NCBI RefSeq assembly: GCF_023278565.1
Contig: NC_064672.1
Span: forward strand, 5,890,001-5,954,000
Direction of reading: 5' to 3'
Source of the DNA: Colletotrichum lupini
Taxonomy: Eukaryota > Ascomycota > Sordariomycetes > Glomerellales > Glomerellaceae
Length of the DNA stretch: 64,000 nt
In this document: piece after piece, positions 25,931 through 37,727 of the stretch
Layout of the letters: each line of letters starts with the position of its first letter
Numbering within the stretch: position 1 is the first letter of the stretch
Made by a program: the position numbers and the translations under genes
The notes under the pieces: model-generated
The model's database searches: none
Told to the model about the DNA's origin: nothing
Seen by the model: only the letters and a program-made list of their open reading frames with translations

Positions 25931-26679
25931 GGTTTGGTGTGTATGTGTGTTTGTGTTTTCTTTTTTTTGGTGTGGTGATGTGGTTGCCGGGGCAAGATCG
26001 AGGAATCGTCTATCGGATGGTCGGAATCAAGTTAATGATTGCGATTGACGGTATTGCGTATAAAAGCACACAGAGTGTGTGCGGCTTGGATCGAGACTCC
26101 TTGCGGCCGTGGGTGCGCGCAGTCGTTGGAGGATGCGATGCTGCGTTGGTGGGTTTTGCCAATCTGGCAAGATAGGCGATGCAAGGCTAAGAGCCCACGT
26201 TACTGATGCGATGCTCCCCCGCACCAGGTGCAGCAAATAGCTCGCTGACTCGGGGCTCTGTCGTCAATGAGCCCGGAAAGTGGCGAACAATCCTGTGTGT
26301 TCGTCGGAGGGAATCGCGTGACTATCTTGCGAAAGCGAAAGAAATGTAGACAAAGTCGCGAGAATTCCAGCCAACATGGGGGGAACAAGACACTGTACCA
26401 AGTTCCAATCCACTCGATGGAGGTCGAAATTGAGAGACTCGCCCGACGCCCCGGAACCACGGACCAGCTGATTGGGTATGCGGCTCGGCTGACTCATCCG
26501 AGCAGGGTCTCTTCTTATCGATAACATATGTCACTAATACGGGAATGAGCTAAGGTACCTACCTCGAGGTAAGGTCCCTGCTGCGACTCCAAAAAATCAG
26601 TGACGATATCCTTTCCTCGCTCCAAGAGCGAAATCAGCCCAGTCTTGCGGTCGCCAAAATCCCAAATTCTCCAGCGACA
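25931..26679. promoter_or_regulatory. Shared divergent promoter region (J-protein / Aim19-like)
   Basis: 749 bp between two divergent start codons. CT/TTTT tracts lie close to the J-protein ATG. No specific binding site can be assigned. Confidence 0.35.
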
Positions 26680-27194
26680 ATGGCAGCCGACAACGGCCTC
26701 TCAGACACGGAAGACGTCAAGTCATCAATCTTCAGCAAAATCCACGACTATGGCAGTACGCACCACCTCCCCTCTACTCCAACTGCCCCAAAACCAATTC
26801 CATTCATCTTGCCCCCCACTAACACTCTCCAGCAAACCCCCTCCCGCCCGCAATACACGCGATCTTAATCGGCGCCCTCCACGGCCGGCCCCTCAAGATC
26901 CTTCCGGCCTCCTTCGCGCCCGCCCTCCTCTTCAGCAGCTACGTCAATCTCGCCGGCTTCCCCACAGACAGCGCGGGCTTCACCTGCGCCCTCTCGGGCC
27001 TCTACGCCCTCCTCGCCCTGCGCCGCCGCCAACCTCTGCGAAGCAAGTTCACCGCCCGCGGCCTCGTCCGCGGCACCGCCATCGGTATGGGCTTTGCCAA
27101 CTCTGCTGCCGGCGCGTGGGTGTACGCCAATGGCGATCGGAAGAAGGATGAGGTGGAGAGGAAAGAGAGGAATCGCTGGGGCGGGGAGTCATGA
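26680..27194 (+). CDS. Small mitochondrial membrane protein, Aim19-like, two exons
   Basis: Exons 26680-26755 and 26833-27194 encode 145 residues. The intron starts GTACGC and ends CCAG, and the join gives KIHDYGTNPLPPAIHAILIG. Weak membrane segments follow (IHAILIGALHG, APALLFSSYVNLAGF, GFTCALSGLYALLALRR, GTAIGMGFANSAAGAWVY), and the tail is charged (DRKKDEVERKERNRW). The pattern of an N-P-x-P start, a G-F-x-x-x-x-S-x-LY centre and a closing N-x-x-x-x-x-W-x-Y segment resembles the Aim19 family (altered inheritance of mitochondria 19), from memory of the yeast protein. Molecular function is unknown even in yeast. The second exon is partly masked by longer shadow frames. Confidence 0.6.
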
Positions 27195-28145
27195 GATAGG
27201 GAGAGAAGGGCGGAGAAGACAAAAGTTTTGAGAGATGCCAGGCGGAGAGAAAAGACTCGAGGGGGGCCATGTTTTAATAGTATCGACTGTAAGGAATATT
27301 GTACGATTATAGGGGAAGTCTGTTAGGATAATGACATACGTCGAGTCATGAGACGAAACGTCGTTACGCGAAACAGTAGCGTCTGGGGATGGATCGACAT
27401 ACACACATACCATGATCTCGATAAGCGCTTGGGGGAATCAATGCTTGCACACGAAAATAGCAAGCGTGGAGACGGAGAAACGGGCACTTTAAGGGTAGAC
27501 CAAATTTTTGGAATAGTATGTACACGAATCTCGACAATGTAGAAATCAGCTACGTTGACTTGAGTCGATTGCGTTTGCAGAAAGGTCATAACCTCCCCAA
27601 ATAGTCATCTGTCCAAACTACCCTAACAAGATAGTAATACACTACAACAAAAAAGCAAAGGAAAAAGCCTGTACTTGATGAAATGCCATTGTCGATGACT
27701 TCCCAAGTCTCGAGTTAACGCCAAAAGGAGACATCTCAGCTCTTGATGAGTCCCCAGTATTCTGTCTATCCATACAAAGAAAAATTGAAGGAAGCCGGTC
27801 CAACCCAGGCAGTCTATGCTGCATCTTTGAGGGCGGTAGTCCCAATGTACCAAACTTCTTGTGTGTCCTTATTCTTCTGCTCCCTCTCCTGTACTTCGAC
27901 TCATCTCGTCGATCTTCCTCTCACCGGTGCTGTGACAGCCTTCTCCCCTGTCTTTCATCATCGCTGTGTAGTCTTCTTCTGTCTTTGTGTATGGTATCGT
28001 CGCTGGGTAACAGTCTCCAGTCTACTTCTAGAGTGCTGTACCATGTTGCGCTGCGCTCCACCAAGTTCAGACTTCGGCCAAGATCCGCCCAATGCCAAGC
28101 ATCATGCAGAAATGCCAGAGTCTGTAACACCCGCGACAGGGACGA
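27195..28145. other. Convergent intergenic region, nothing seen
   Basis: About 950 bp between two converging genes. The forward ORF running from 27859 into the phosphatase gene has no domain and overlaps its last exon antisense. Confidence 0.45.
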
Positions 28146-29244
28146 TTACTTCACTTCTTTGACGCGTCTGGCTGTCGTCTGCATTCTATGCCCCGAGATG
28201 AACCAGACGAAGACGACAAAGACAGTGAATAGGGTCACTCTCATAAAGTGTCGAATGCGAAACCGCATGTTCGCTTCGTGGACAAACAGGTTGGAAAGAT
28301 CCGAGAGATCAAAGTCGGTGAGATACTTAACGTCGCAGTCTCTGATCTTGGGCTCAGCGTATGCCCGGTACTCATCAACAATGGTGTTGAGCTCCCAGCC
28401 CGTCACCTTGCGAACCACGCCAACGACACAGCCAGTGCGATGCTATAGTCATGTTAGTGGGCGAACGATACCAAGACTGTCTGGTGTTGTAGACATACCT
28501 TGCCATGGTTGCAGTGAATGAGGAGGGGGTGGTGCTCTCGGTTCAGAACAAGCCGCAAGATTGACTTCATTGTGCGAATGGGAATGGCCTCCTTCTTGGT
28601 ACCCTTCATGTTAAAGACATGGTGACGAATACCGTTGCTTGACATGAAAGCAGTGTAAGGCTCATCGACGTCGTCTTTTTGGACAAGGGTACTAAGAGCT
28701 ATGTTAGAAACGGCCGCTGGCGAGAATCGGAACCTGTAGTGACTTACACAATTGATTTGAGACCAAGATTGCGGATGAAGCCAAAGTCTTCAGGCTTGGG
28801 ATAGCTGCTTCGATAGACTCCGGGGACAACAACGCCAAAGTTAATTGGTCGTCCATCAATTGGCAAGACTCGCTCAATATCAGGCGACATAGTAGGGCCC
28901 AGAGGCGATTTCGCCTGGTCGTTGACTTTGAGGAGTCCATCCTCACGCCTGGCCAATGTCTTCTCTCCAATAATGGCGGCCGTTTGGGAATCGTCTTCAA
29001 TCGCTTTCATGATCTGCTTCTGTAAAGAACCTTCTAGTGTAGAGTCGGAGCCAGCTACGGACTCGCGCGATCCTTGCCGCGAAGGGCCCTTGATTTGGTA
29101 CTTGTCGGCCATCTCAACAGGGACGGGATCGTCTTGCTTGGAGTTGCGTCTCGCGGGGTGGTAGGTAGGATGCTCTGCGGGATGACCGCCTTCGTCTTCG
29201 AGGAACTGTCTCGCACTTCGTTTGGAGACCACGGCACCAGCCAT
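28146..29244 (-). CDS. Siw14/PFA-DSP-type phosphatase with C-terminal membrane segment, three exons
   Basis: Exons 29244-28748, 28691-28499 and 28442-28146 encode 328 residues. Introns start GTAAGT and GTATGT and end TTAG and ATAG. The frame also extends to an ATG at 29313. The head (about 1-135) is disordered. The catalytic domain starts with INFGVVVPGVYRSSYPKPED, the plant-and-fungi atypical dual-specificity (Siw14) pattern, and has the Cx5R loop C226-NHGKH-R232 split exactly by intron 2. Siw14-type enzymes remove the 5-beta-phosphate of inositol pyrophosphates or act on phosphotyrosine. The last 40 residues hold a hydrophobic stretch (VTLFTVFVVFVWFISG) followed by basic residues, which would make this a tail-anchored protein. 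No general-acid Asp can be assigned with certainty. Confidence 0.87.
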
Positions 29245-32200
29245 GGTATGGGGTAATGGTGTAAGTCGTGGGTGGAGTGATCGTGGAGTGAGCTTGATCG
29301 CGTGACTGTTCACGGGTGTTGCAGTACTTATGTCTTCTGGGGTTCGTGGGTAGTAAAGTTCAGGGTTTCGGAGAAAGGTTAGGAAAGGGTAAGTGGTCGT
29401 GTGAGCGAAGCGGTACGTGTTGTCTGTTGGTATTTATTTTTTGAGGAGTGTTGAAAAGCGTGCAATGATGTTTTTCCTCCCGTGGGACAAGAGGCAGTGT
29501 TGAAAAATGTCCCTTTGCGTGTCTCTAAAGAGCACAGGCAGAAACCTGACGGGCGGCAAGTTGGAAATTGAGGTCCATCTTGTCGTGAATCGCGGGTAAG
29601 GTGGTCTTGTTGATGTTGTCGCAGGCGTAGGCGACGGTTCGTTCTCGCAAGATCTCGGTGACGAATTTGGAAATCCCGGTTGTGCAGGCGAGAGAGACAA
29701 ATGAAGAGTGTTTGGGGGGTTGTTTAGATAGTTGATTGGTATTGGTTGTAGAAGTACGGAGTAAGGCAGAGGTAGAAAGAGGAAAAGGACCCTGGGTGCG
29801 CGCGGGAGGAGCGGGTTAGTAAATGAGCATCGTAATGTGTGGGATGGGTTGAATGAATGGTCCGCGGTGTGGTGCGTGAGGTGGGTGGGACGTGGGTGCG
29901 GTGGAGGAGGCTGAAGTACACCCATGCCTTGGCTTTGGTGATGAGGTACCTCTGAGCCTGCCTGCCCTGACTGACCGCGCAAGGAACCCAAAGGTGAATG
30001 ACGGGGAAGGCCTGCTGCTACGTACCTTTTTCTTCTCTGCTGGCGTACGAATAGCTTGGCTTTTGGTCGAAATGCTTGGCCAAGACGAGACGAAGTGAAG
30101 TGGGTAGAAAGATCTGCCTTGGGGGTTGTCTCAGGTTCAAGGCCCAAGTATTGGTTTAAATTTTAGGAAGGGGGAGAGGGGAAGGCAGAGGCAGAGGCAG
30201 ACGGAGAGAGGAAGAAAAAGATTGATTTTGATGGGTGACGGCCAGAGACCTGAACGGACTTAGAAGGCGGAGGTCGGAGACAGTCTCGATAATGGAGAAC
30301 CAGGAAGGCACGAAGGGGAGACGAAAAAAAAAGGAGGAGGGGTGGGGTGGTGGCATCACGAAATTTGGGGAAGGGACGTATGTACTCCGTACCTGTCGTA
30401 CCTTACTTCCACCGGCACAGAGGTACATGAATACTTCTGGAGGTTCACTCTCAGACTGGGCTCTCTGAAGTTTTTGCTGGAGACAGTGAGGGACAAGAAA
30501 ATTCAAAGGGAAAATGCAATGCTTCCAAGGTGACGAGTGTGTACTCCGTAGTGGGCTGGACCCGGCCAATGCAGACCTCAGGCCAGCGAGAGGCTAGGAA
30601 GGGCGAGGACGCGGCTGACCATGTATCTCTCCCCCAAAGTCCACGCTGGAGATACAAGAGATGGGACTGTGGGGGACGCAGCAAGGGTACGCTCACTAAA
30701 CCACAAACAAACAAGGTGCGACTCTGGGCCACTCTGCCACTGAAGTTTGAGCCGAGCTGACTTTGTAAGCTTTGGAGCCGCAGACCCGTAAGAGCCAAGC
30801 TGGAGAGAAGCAGAGAGACCGTTGTTTGGGGGACTGGGTACGTATTCTGACACGATGGAAGGTGCGAATGGACGGAGAAGGGGAGGTACGGATACTTGTG
30901 GCGATACGTACCTTCACTCCTCTTTCCCGTGGAACCTAGGTACCTAAGATCAACCCTCAGGCATGATATTCTTAGCACCTTTTTGATGCGAAATGCGGGA
31001 TACGTACCTCAATACTCCGTAGGTATTCAACCCAGCAACCTAACTCCCATTAATCTGCACGACCGTCTCTTCCTTGGAGTTTGGTATAACAATCACAAAT
31101 CCACAACATCATCATAACTCGCATCAACCTGGCAAGATGGACACTCGCTGGCCGCGCAACGAAACAACAACATCCTCCAGCCCCATAGCAAGCCTGTAAA
31201 GGTATGCCACGATGGCTGGGTGGGCTGTCTCGGGCTTTCAACAGCAAAGTCCCAAAAGGGGCGACAACAAACTTGTGACAACTGTGGCAGACCGCCAAGC
31301 GATCAGGGACCAGCCAACAGAAAGGGAAAGGAAAGCGCAGAGACCAGCAAAACAGCAAAACAGCGAGCGGTCCGTACGGAGCACGCATAGCGAGAAGAAA
31401 GAAAACCCTCCGATGATCTGAGCGCTGACGCAGCAGCCACAGATGATCGGCAACTCTCAGCCACGGGGCGCACCAGGACAACGAGGCAAAAGGGAAGGCG
31501 GCGGGCACCGGTCGATGCGTCTGCTTGTGGCAGCACCAGTGCACCACTTTGACAGACAGACTCGACAGACACCGATCAGTTACAGAGATTCAGCGCCAAC
31601 CCGCGGTTGGACCTCTCTACCAATTTCAACCCAAAACTTGATATGATCGGTGATCTCCTCTTCCCGTCTTCCGCGAGTGGCGGATTGCCTTCAAACCCGA
31701 CCGATAAAGCGATGCGCGTCCGTCCATGCTATTAACGGTTGTACCTCGCACTGGCACGACTGGTACGGAGTACAGTTGCTATTGCTCGCAACGCGAATGC
31801 TGGGATCAACAGGACACCAACCATCAACTTTTCCCCAGACTTTGCCAGTCTCGATTAGAGTCGCATCTTGGGGGAACATTTGCTCGAAACCTTACTGGTC
31901 CCCTTCATGACAGTCCGCCGGTCGAGCTGCATTTAAACCGTGTGTTATTATGGACTACAACCACTGGACCAGTGAGAGGGGAGACTCAAGCAGGGATTCT
32001 CCAAATAACTTTCTCTCGCAATACGCCTATCCATGGACGATCAGCGATCAACAAAAGTAGGTATTAGTGCTCGACTTATGCTGAATGGGTGGTGTCCAGC
32101 AGTGGTTGGCCTTCCGAGACAGGCGCCCTGCATCGTCTGCATCGCCCCGGCTCGAGGCCACTGTTCCTCTTGCGTCCTGTCGTGCCATGTCATGGCCAGT

Positions 32201-34840
32201 AGGGGAACTCACGCGGACGGCGGACGCGGGGGTCTTCGGACGGCGTCACCCAGCCACATACGAACAGCCTCGTCTTGCGTCGATCGAGCGCCCACGACAT
32301 ACGGAAGCTCGATGACTGATCTTCGCAACTGTCAACGTGACTCTATTCTGTTGGAGTCATCCCGCAACCGCCGGAAAGAAGCGCCAAAGTTCGCTACACA
32401 GACGGCTACGGAGACTCTAACTGAACTCCTGGACAAACCAGCATTCCAGTCCCACCCCCGCCTCGAATCTCGCTGACCTCACTTCATTCCACACAACTTA
32501 TTGTATTCGACAGTACGGTGAACCAACTTACCAAAGACGCATACCTATTATCTCACAGGGAATAGCTGATGAAGACATGGGGTTCTTCTGGTTGCTTCAT
32601 CACCATTCCAGACTGTCGCATTCTGTCACTCGCCTCGCAGTGACAATCCATTCAGTACGTCATATGCCCCTTTGGTACGGACACCGCCCAAAACAGACGA
32701 CTCCCGCACAGGTTCGACCGAGCGTGGCATGCGACTTACATTGGTGCAAACATCTGTGGCTTCAGCAGAGGCTGGCAGGCTGTGTAAGCCGTACGGAATC
32801 CCACGCAAGGGTTCTATACTGTGTGTACCGACTTCCTGGTAACTATAGCGAGGTAAGCGACGTAAGGTACCTCGGTGTACCTATTTACTTGCTGACATGA
32901 CGCAAAAGAGAGAAGGGGAAAAGCAAACACTACCTGTCTCCAACCCTCGAACCAGCCAATTCCGTCTCAGCCAGGCTGCCAAAGTGACGGCATTACCTCA
33001 CTCTTCATCACAACTCGAAGCATTGGGGCCTTGAGTCGCCTTTATCACGGTACTGGTGACGCTAGCTGGTGCCATACCCAGCCCAAAATCAAGGAAAGCC
33101 TTACCTTGCGGCCCACGATGATTATCTGATTATCCCCATTACCCGGTAGCCACCCGGAAATACCGGCACGTCTGGAGTTGCCCTACGAGCATCGCACAAA
33201 AAAGTACCCATTAGCGATCACAAAGCTTACTGCAAATGCGTACTACTTAGTGCTTCTGGTAACCTTCTGACGGACCACGGTTGTGAGAGGGCGAGTATCC
33301 GTACTCATACTGGAGTACAACTTTATTACGCAGCACGGAGAGAGATAGCACTGCTCGAATCCTGCTGAGTGGAGACTAAGCTGTTATTACTCACCGAACA
33401 ATGATTTTGGCTAGGGTCCTGGTACCCATATCTCGTAGGCCGGCCACATTCGCCTTTTTCGGCACCGAGCGGCAGATGCCTGTCAGATTTTCTCGATGAG
33501 GCTGACCGGGATGATTCCCCGTTACCATCTCGGTGTTAAGTTTGGTAACCTCGCGAACGAGCGGGTTACTTACGTCCGTCCCACCGGCGGGCGGAGACTC
33601 GCCTGGATTTATCATCACTTGTTATCTTCCAAGACTCTTTCGCATCAACTTCAGGTACTTTGAATTTGCTCCTGTCATCAGGGATCCGGGCCTCACAATT
33701 TCGGGTCACTATCCCAAAGACCCAAAAAGAGTGAGATGCCGAACAAGATCCTGGGCATCTTGTCGTGCTTGTTTCCCACGACCGACCGTAAACTAGTGGA
33801 ACCAATTCTCTACGATGAAAACTTGACAGATGATGCTATGAGGGTAAACCCCGCGATCCACGAATACAAAGCAGCGTTATGAAATCACAGCATCGAAGGC
33901 ATGCAGACGAGCCCAGGCCATGCGATGAACGACGCCATGGCGGCGCCTCTGGCGTGTGCTAGCACTCCCCCATCTGGCCATCAAGCACCACGATCTAGCT
34001 CGGAACAGCATCGTAGCATACGCGTAGCAAGGTTAGCAATAACTCTCTATACTTCTAGCGTACACCGGGCCCGTAGCGTCGGTCTACCTCGGAGGATTCC
34101 ATGGCAGGCCCAGCCATACAACGGGCAGTTGATTCGATATTTCGTCCGGCTCACTCAGCCGCGACCTTCTACGGAGTACTTGTACTTCCTAACGGTGCCC
34201 CGGCTCGACCGAAAGCAAACAGAGCCCGTCGCACCACTAATACGCAGACTAGCGGGTGCCAAACGCACAGCTGGACCACACCATTAAGTAGGTACTCGCA
34301 CACTCGCATCGAGGCTAACAAATTTGATTTCTCAGAGAGGAGACGATGGATCAGAGGACCCGAGAGCGAGGGCGAGCCGGGGAAAAGAGAGAGGAAAATC
34401 GCGTGGAACGGCGGTAGTATGCATGATCGGTAATTCTCATTTTTTCCCAAAGCCCTCCACTCCGCCCCCGGTCCCGCCAGACTTCGCTGGACTTGGACCA
34501 CTGGGGCCGCCGTAACACCGTTCGACATCGTCGATATACCATTGTCTAACTATTCAACGACACAGCTGCCTACCCGTAAACTCCAAAAACCAAAGGGCGC
34601 AAAGACGTCAAGTCCATGAACCTCTCTCTACTCTCTTCTCCGTTGGTGTATCCAAGTGGTCACCCAGGCAATGAATCTCCTGTGTGCCCCTTATGCAGCC
34701 TTATACCCAAATTCCGATAAACGCCGCTGAACAATGCCAATCAAAGCTTCGTGTTACTCATCTCATGTGTTTCTTTTGGTGTCTTGTTGTCTCTTTCTCC
34801 ACAACACCCGACGGAGGCCAACGGGATCTGAGGATGAGCT
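29245..34840. other. 5.6-kb gene-free region with recurrent TACGGAGTA motifs
   Basis: Only unlinked short ORFs are found, the longest a low-complexity minus-strand frame at 29434-30147 (P, S, T, H-rich) and another at 31050-31547. Neither shows a domain or a splice pattern. It contains six copies of TACGGAGTA/TACTCCGTA (29755, 30383, 30542, 31013, 31764, 34170). Base composition is normal, so it is not a RIP block. It could hold long promoters, non-coding RNA or old unrecognisable insertions. Confidence 0.5.
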
Positions 34841-37066
34841 CTAGCAAGCAGCATTCCACATCTCATGCGCGAGTATCGCTCCAATGACCGACGCGCCGTG
34901 CAATCCGGACGTCGGCGTCCGATCACCCCATATTTGGAGCGCAAAGTGACATGCCACCGCCAGCTCTCCTATCCCGAGCGACGTGTTGATAATGGACGCC
35001 AAGCTGGGCGTATTCTCGTTGCGCATGTCCCTGATTGCGTCGCTGGTGAGGTGAATGGCAATAGCCATACTCAGGAGCATGGCGCCAAACATTACGTCCC
35101 GGCTATACGGGTATGACGCAGATGTCGCATGGAGCCACGCGCCGAGGAGGATCGCCAAGGTGAAAACGTCCAGTAAGCGATTGTTACGCAGACCAGCCGT
35201 TCGTGCCGAAGGTCCGGGGTTCGCAAGCTCGGCGTACCTATTTCCTGTTTCCGTCTTCGTTGCCGCCGACGTCTCTCCCTCTTCTTCATCGTCGTCTAGG
35301 CTCAGCGTGAAACTCGAATTGAGCAGATCGGCCAAGGAGCTGCGTGGATCACTGGGGTTCGACATTGCCGAGGGCGCGAAGAACGTGGGTTGCGCAAATG
35401 CCACCTTGCCCGTGTCGCTGCTCGCGTCCTCGCCCCGCGATTTGGACGCATCCGTCCTGCCGGTTGTGAAGATTGACTTTTTCTCCACCGGTTTCGTCAA
35501 CACCTTGGGACCGTTGCGAAGCTTTTGCGCCGGTGTTATCGGCGCGGGAGGAACCTTGTACCAGAACGGGCTCGAGTTGGGGCCTGAATCAGGTTGCCCA
35601 AACACCTGGTTCGGTGCCTTTGGGGGTCCAAAGTCGTTGAAGGCCCGGTGTTTGGATTGTGTCGGAGACCAATCCATTTCCTCCGAATACTGGGGCTGAG
35701 GCAGCTTTTGCGGAGTGTTGATGCCAATATTCCGGTTGCTCGATCTGTGCTGCAATTCCCGCTGGAAGAGTGCTGGTGATGCTGAGCCAACGCTCGTTGG
35801 ACTTGGAGGAATCCCTGGCCTCGGGCTGGACTCGGCTAGAATGTCGTCCAGAAGATTCGCCATGTTCTTGTTGTCGTCCTCTCGAGCTTGCGCCGTTTGC
35901 GGTCTTGGTGGTGACGCAGCTGGTGTTCCGGTGTTCTGGAATAGCGGTGTCATGTCGACACGTACGGATCGTTGGGCAAGTATGTATATCTGCAGCATCG
36001 AGTCAGCAGCGCCTTCGGGAGATCGTAATTCGTGTCACTCACAGCTAGCATCAACACAGCCATCAGTCCATGGAGGCTCATCTGGGCACTTCCTTCGGCT
36101 GATCGCCCGCCTTTCATTTCGGTCATTCTCATGGCAAGAAATCGAGTGAAGATGATGAGCCCCTGAAAGGTGTACCAGTGTGACAAGCCCAGGATATGAC
36201 GAGAGAAGCCACGGAAGACCTGAACGAATTTGGGGTTCCACCAGATGCTCACAGCATTGGTCCATAGACTCCAGTGTATCAGTCTCTCAGGCCGAGGAAG
36301 AAGCAGTGTAAGAGCAAGTGAAAGTCTCTGTACCATTGTGCTTTCGGCATCCGCGTCTGGGTCTCGCATTGGCCCTTCATCATATTGCGTCGCAAAGACA
36401 GCAGCCAAGGATGCGACATGCCACAGGTATTGGCAAGAAATACCACCAAACCAGAGCCACTTTCCCATCTTAGCCGCAATATCTAGCGAGGTTAATTGTT
36501 TTGGAGCGACCCTGACTTTCCTGCTCCTATCCATCATGCGTCGTAGATGGTCGGTCCGCGCCGTGTAGCCGGCCTGATCCAGCTGAGCTTGAACTTTGGG
36601 CTCGCACTGGGCGCATATCTGAGGGTATCGCTGTTCGAGTCGTCGACGGAACTTGTACATATTTCTCTCGAGCTCGGCATAGTCGGGGTGGTCTGGGTCT
36701 TCAGGCAGGTATTGTGCCAGGGAGCTGGTGAACAGATGCTGGTTCTTGAGACATGTCGGGCAGAAAATGCTCTGTGATGGAGTACTGAAGTCGGGGGACT
36801 GAGATCGCGGTATCGCGTACGTCGTCGCAGCAGGCGCTGAGGTGGTCTTGGCTACTGGAGGATCGGTGATGTCTCCGCGCTAGGTTACTGTCAGATGGTA
36901 TCGCGACTTGCTTTGTGCCGTGGGTTAGTTTACTCACCTCGTCCAGATAGTTTGTCGCGTCGCATTTTAGGCAGAGAAATTCCGAAATCAGGCCATCGTA
37001 TCTTGTTGATGACCGTTTGCCGCAGTAAAAGCAGGTCAGAAGCCTGCCGCTTCTCAAGTTTGCCAT
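34841..37066 (-). CDS. ima1: Ima1/Samp1-type inner nuclear membrane protein, three exons
   Basis: Exons 37066-36938, 36879-36043 and 35989-34841 encode 704 residues. Both introns start GTGAGT with clean acceptors. The Ima1 N-terminal domain has two zinc-binding halves with four CxxC pairs: CFYC, CLKC (in EFLCLKCDATNYLDERGD), CPTC and CAQC. Several membrane helices follow (GKWLWFGGISCQYLWHVASLAAVF; LTLLLPRPERLIHW; HGLMAVLMLA), then a disordered region rich in P and S (about 290-540) and a final set of helices (LLDVFTLAILLGAWL, MLLSMAIAIHL). In fission yeast Ima1 links centromeric heterochromatin and the envelope to cytoskeletal force; human Samp1 is the relative. The gene is divergent from alg14. 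Confidence 0.9.
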
Positions 37067-37727
37067 TGCGCTTTGAGGTTCGAGGCTCCTCGGGCCATAC
37101 AAAGCATTTATGCAGGTTGACGGTATGTCTTTCGTCAATATTGTTGTAGCCCGGAACTTTCGAGATTCTGCCGGGCGGTCTGCACGTATTCCTGGGAGAA
37201 AGCAGGGGAAGTCGCAGGGGTCTTCAAGTCCCAGCAGGAACATGAGGTCATCCGCTTTTTCTGTCAGGAGCCCCCTAGCGGATTACCTACACTGAGGTAC
37301 GGAGTACCTTCTGAAGCCCGGCACAAGGCGGAAGCTTGGAGCACCGCTGCTCCAATTGGATCTATCACACAGGGTCCCCACAAGTCTCCAGTGACAGCTT
37401 CAGTCACTGCCAGCGGTGCACTTATATCCACTTGAAAGCCACTCGCCTCAAGACTGAAGGGCTTTTGATATCTCGTCGATGAAGCGAGATTTGGTCTTTC
37501 AATAGGGAAATCACTTACTTGGTTCTTATTGCAGCCGATTAGCCGTCGAAGATCGACATTCTAAACGTTCTCTCATAAGACGCAAAGCTGTGAGTAATAT
37601 TTGTTCATTTTATCAGAACACACTACTGATACATCAATTTCAACAGGTTGAATAATCGCAACAACACCACGCACTGATGGGAAATGGCAATTAAACAAGA
37701 GTAAAGGTCTCATTATAACATGACAAT
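37067..37727. promoter_or_regulatory. Shared divergent promoter region (ima1 / alg14)
   Basis: 661 bp between divergent ATGs. It holds one TACGGAGTA copy (37298-37306), embedded in GGTACGGAGTACC, a near-perfect inverted repeat. Confidence 0.4.

Noticed and set aside
29434..30147. 237-codon minus-strand ORF
   Set aside because: Low-complexity P/S/T/H/R content, no domain and no partner exons. It lies upstream of the phosphatase and looks like promoter/leader sequence.
31050..31547. 165-codon minus-strand ORF with hydrophobic stretches
   Set aside because: Cys/Trp/Arg-rich random-like composition, overlapping ORFs in other frames and no splice partners.
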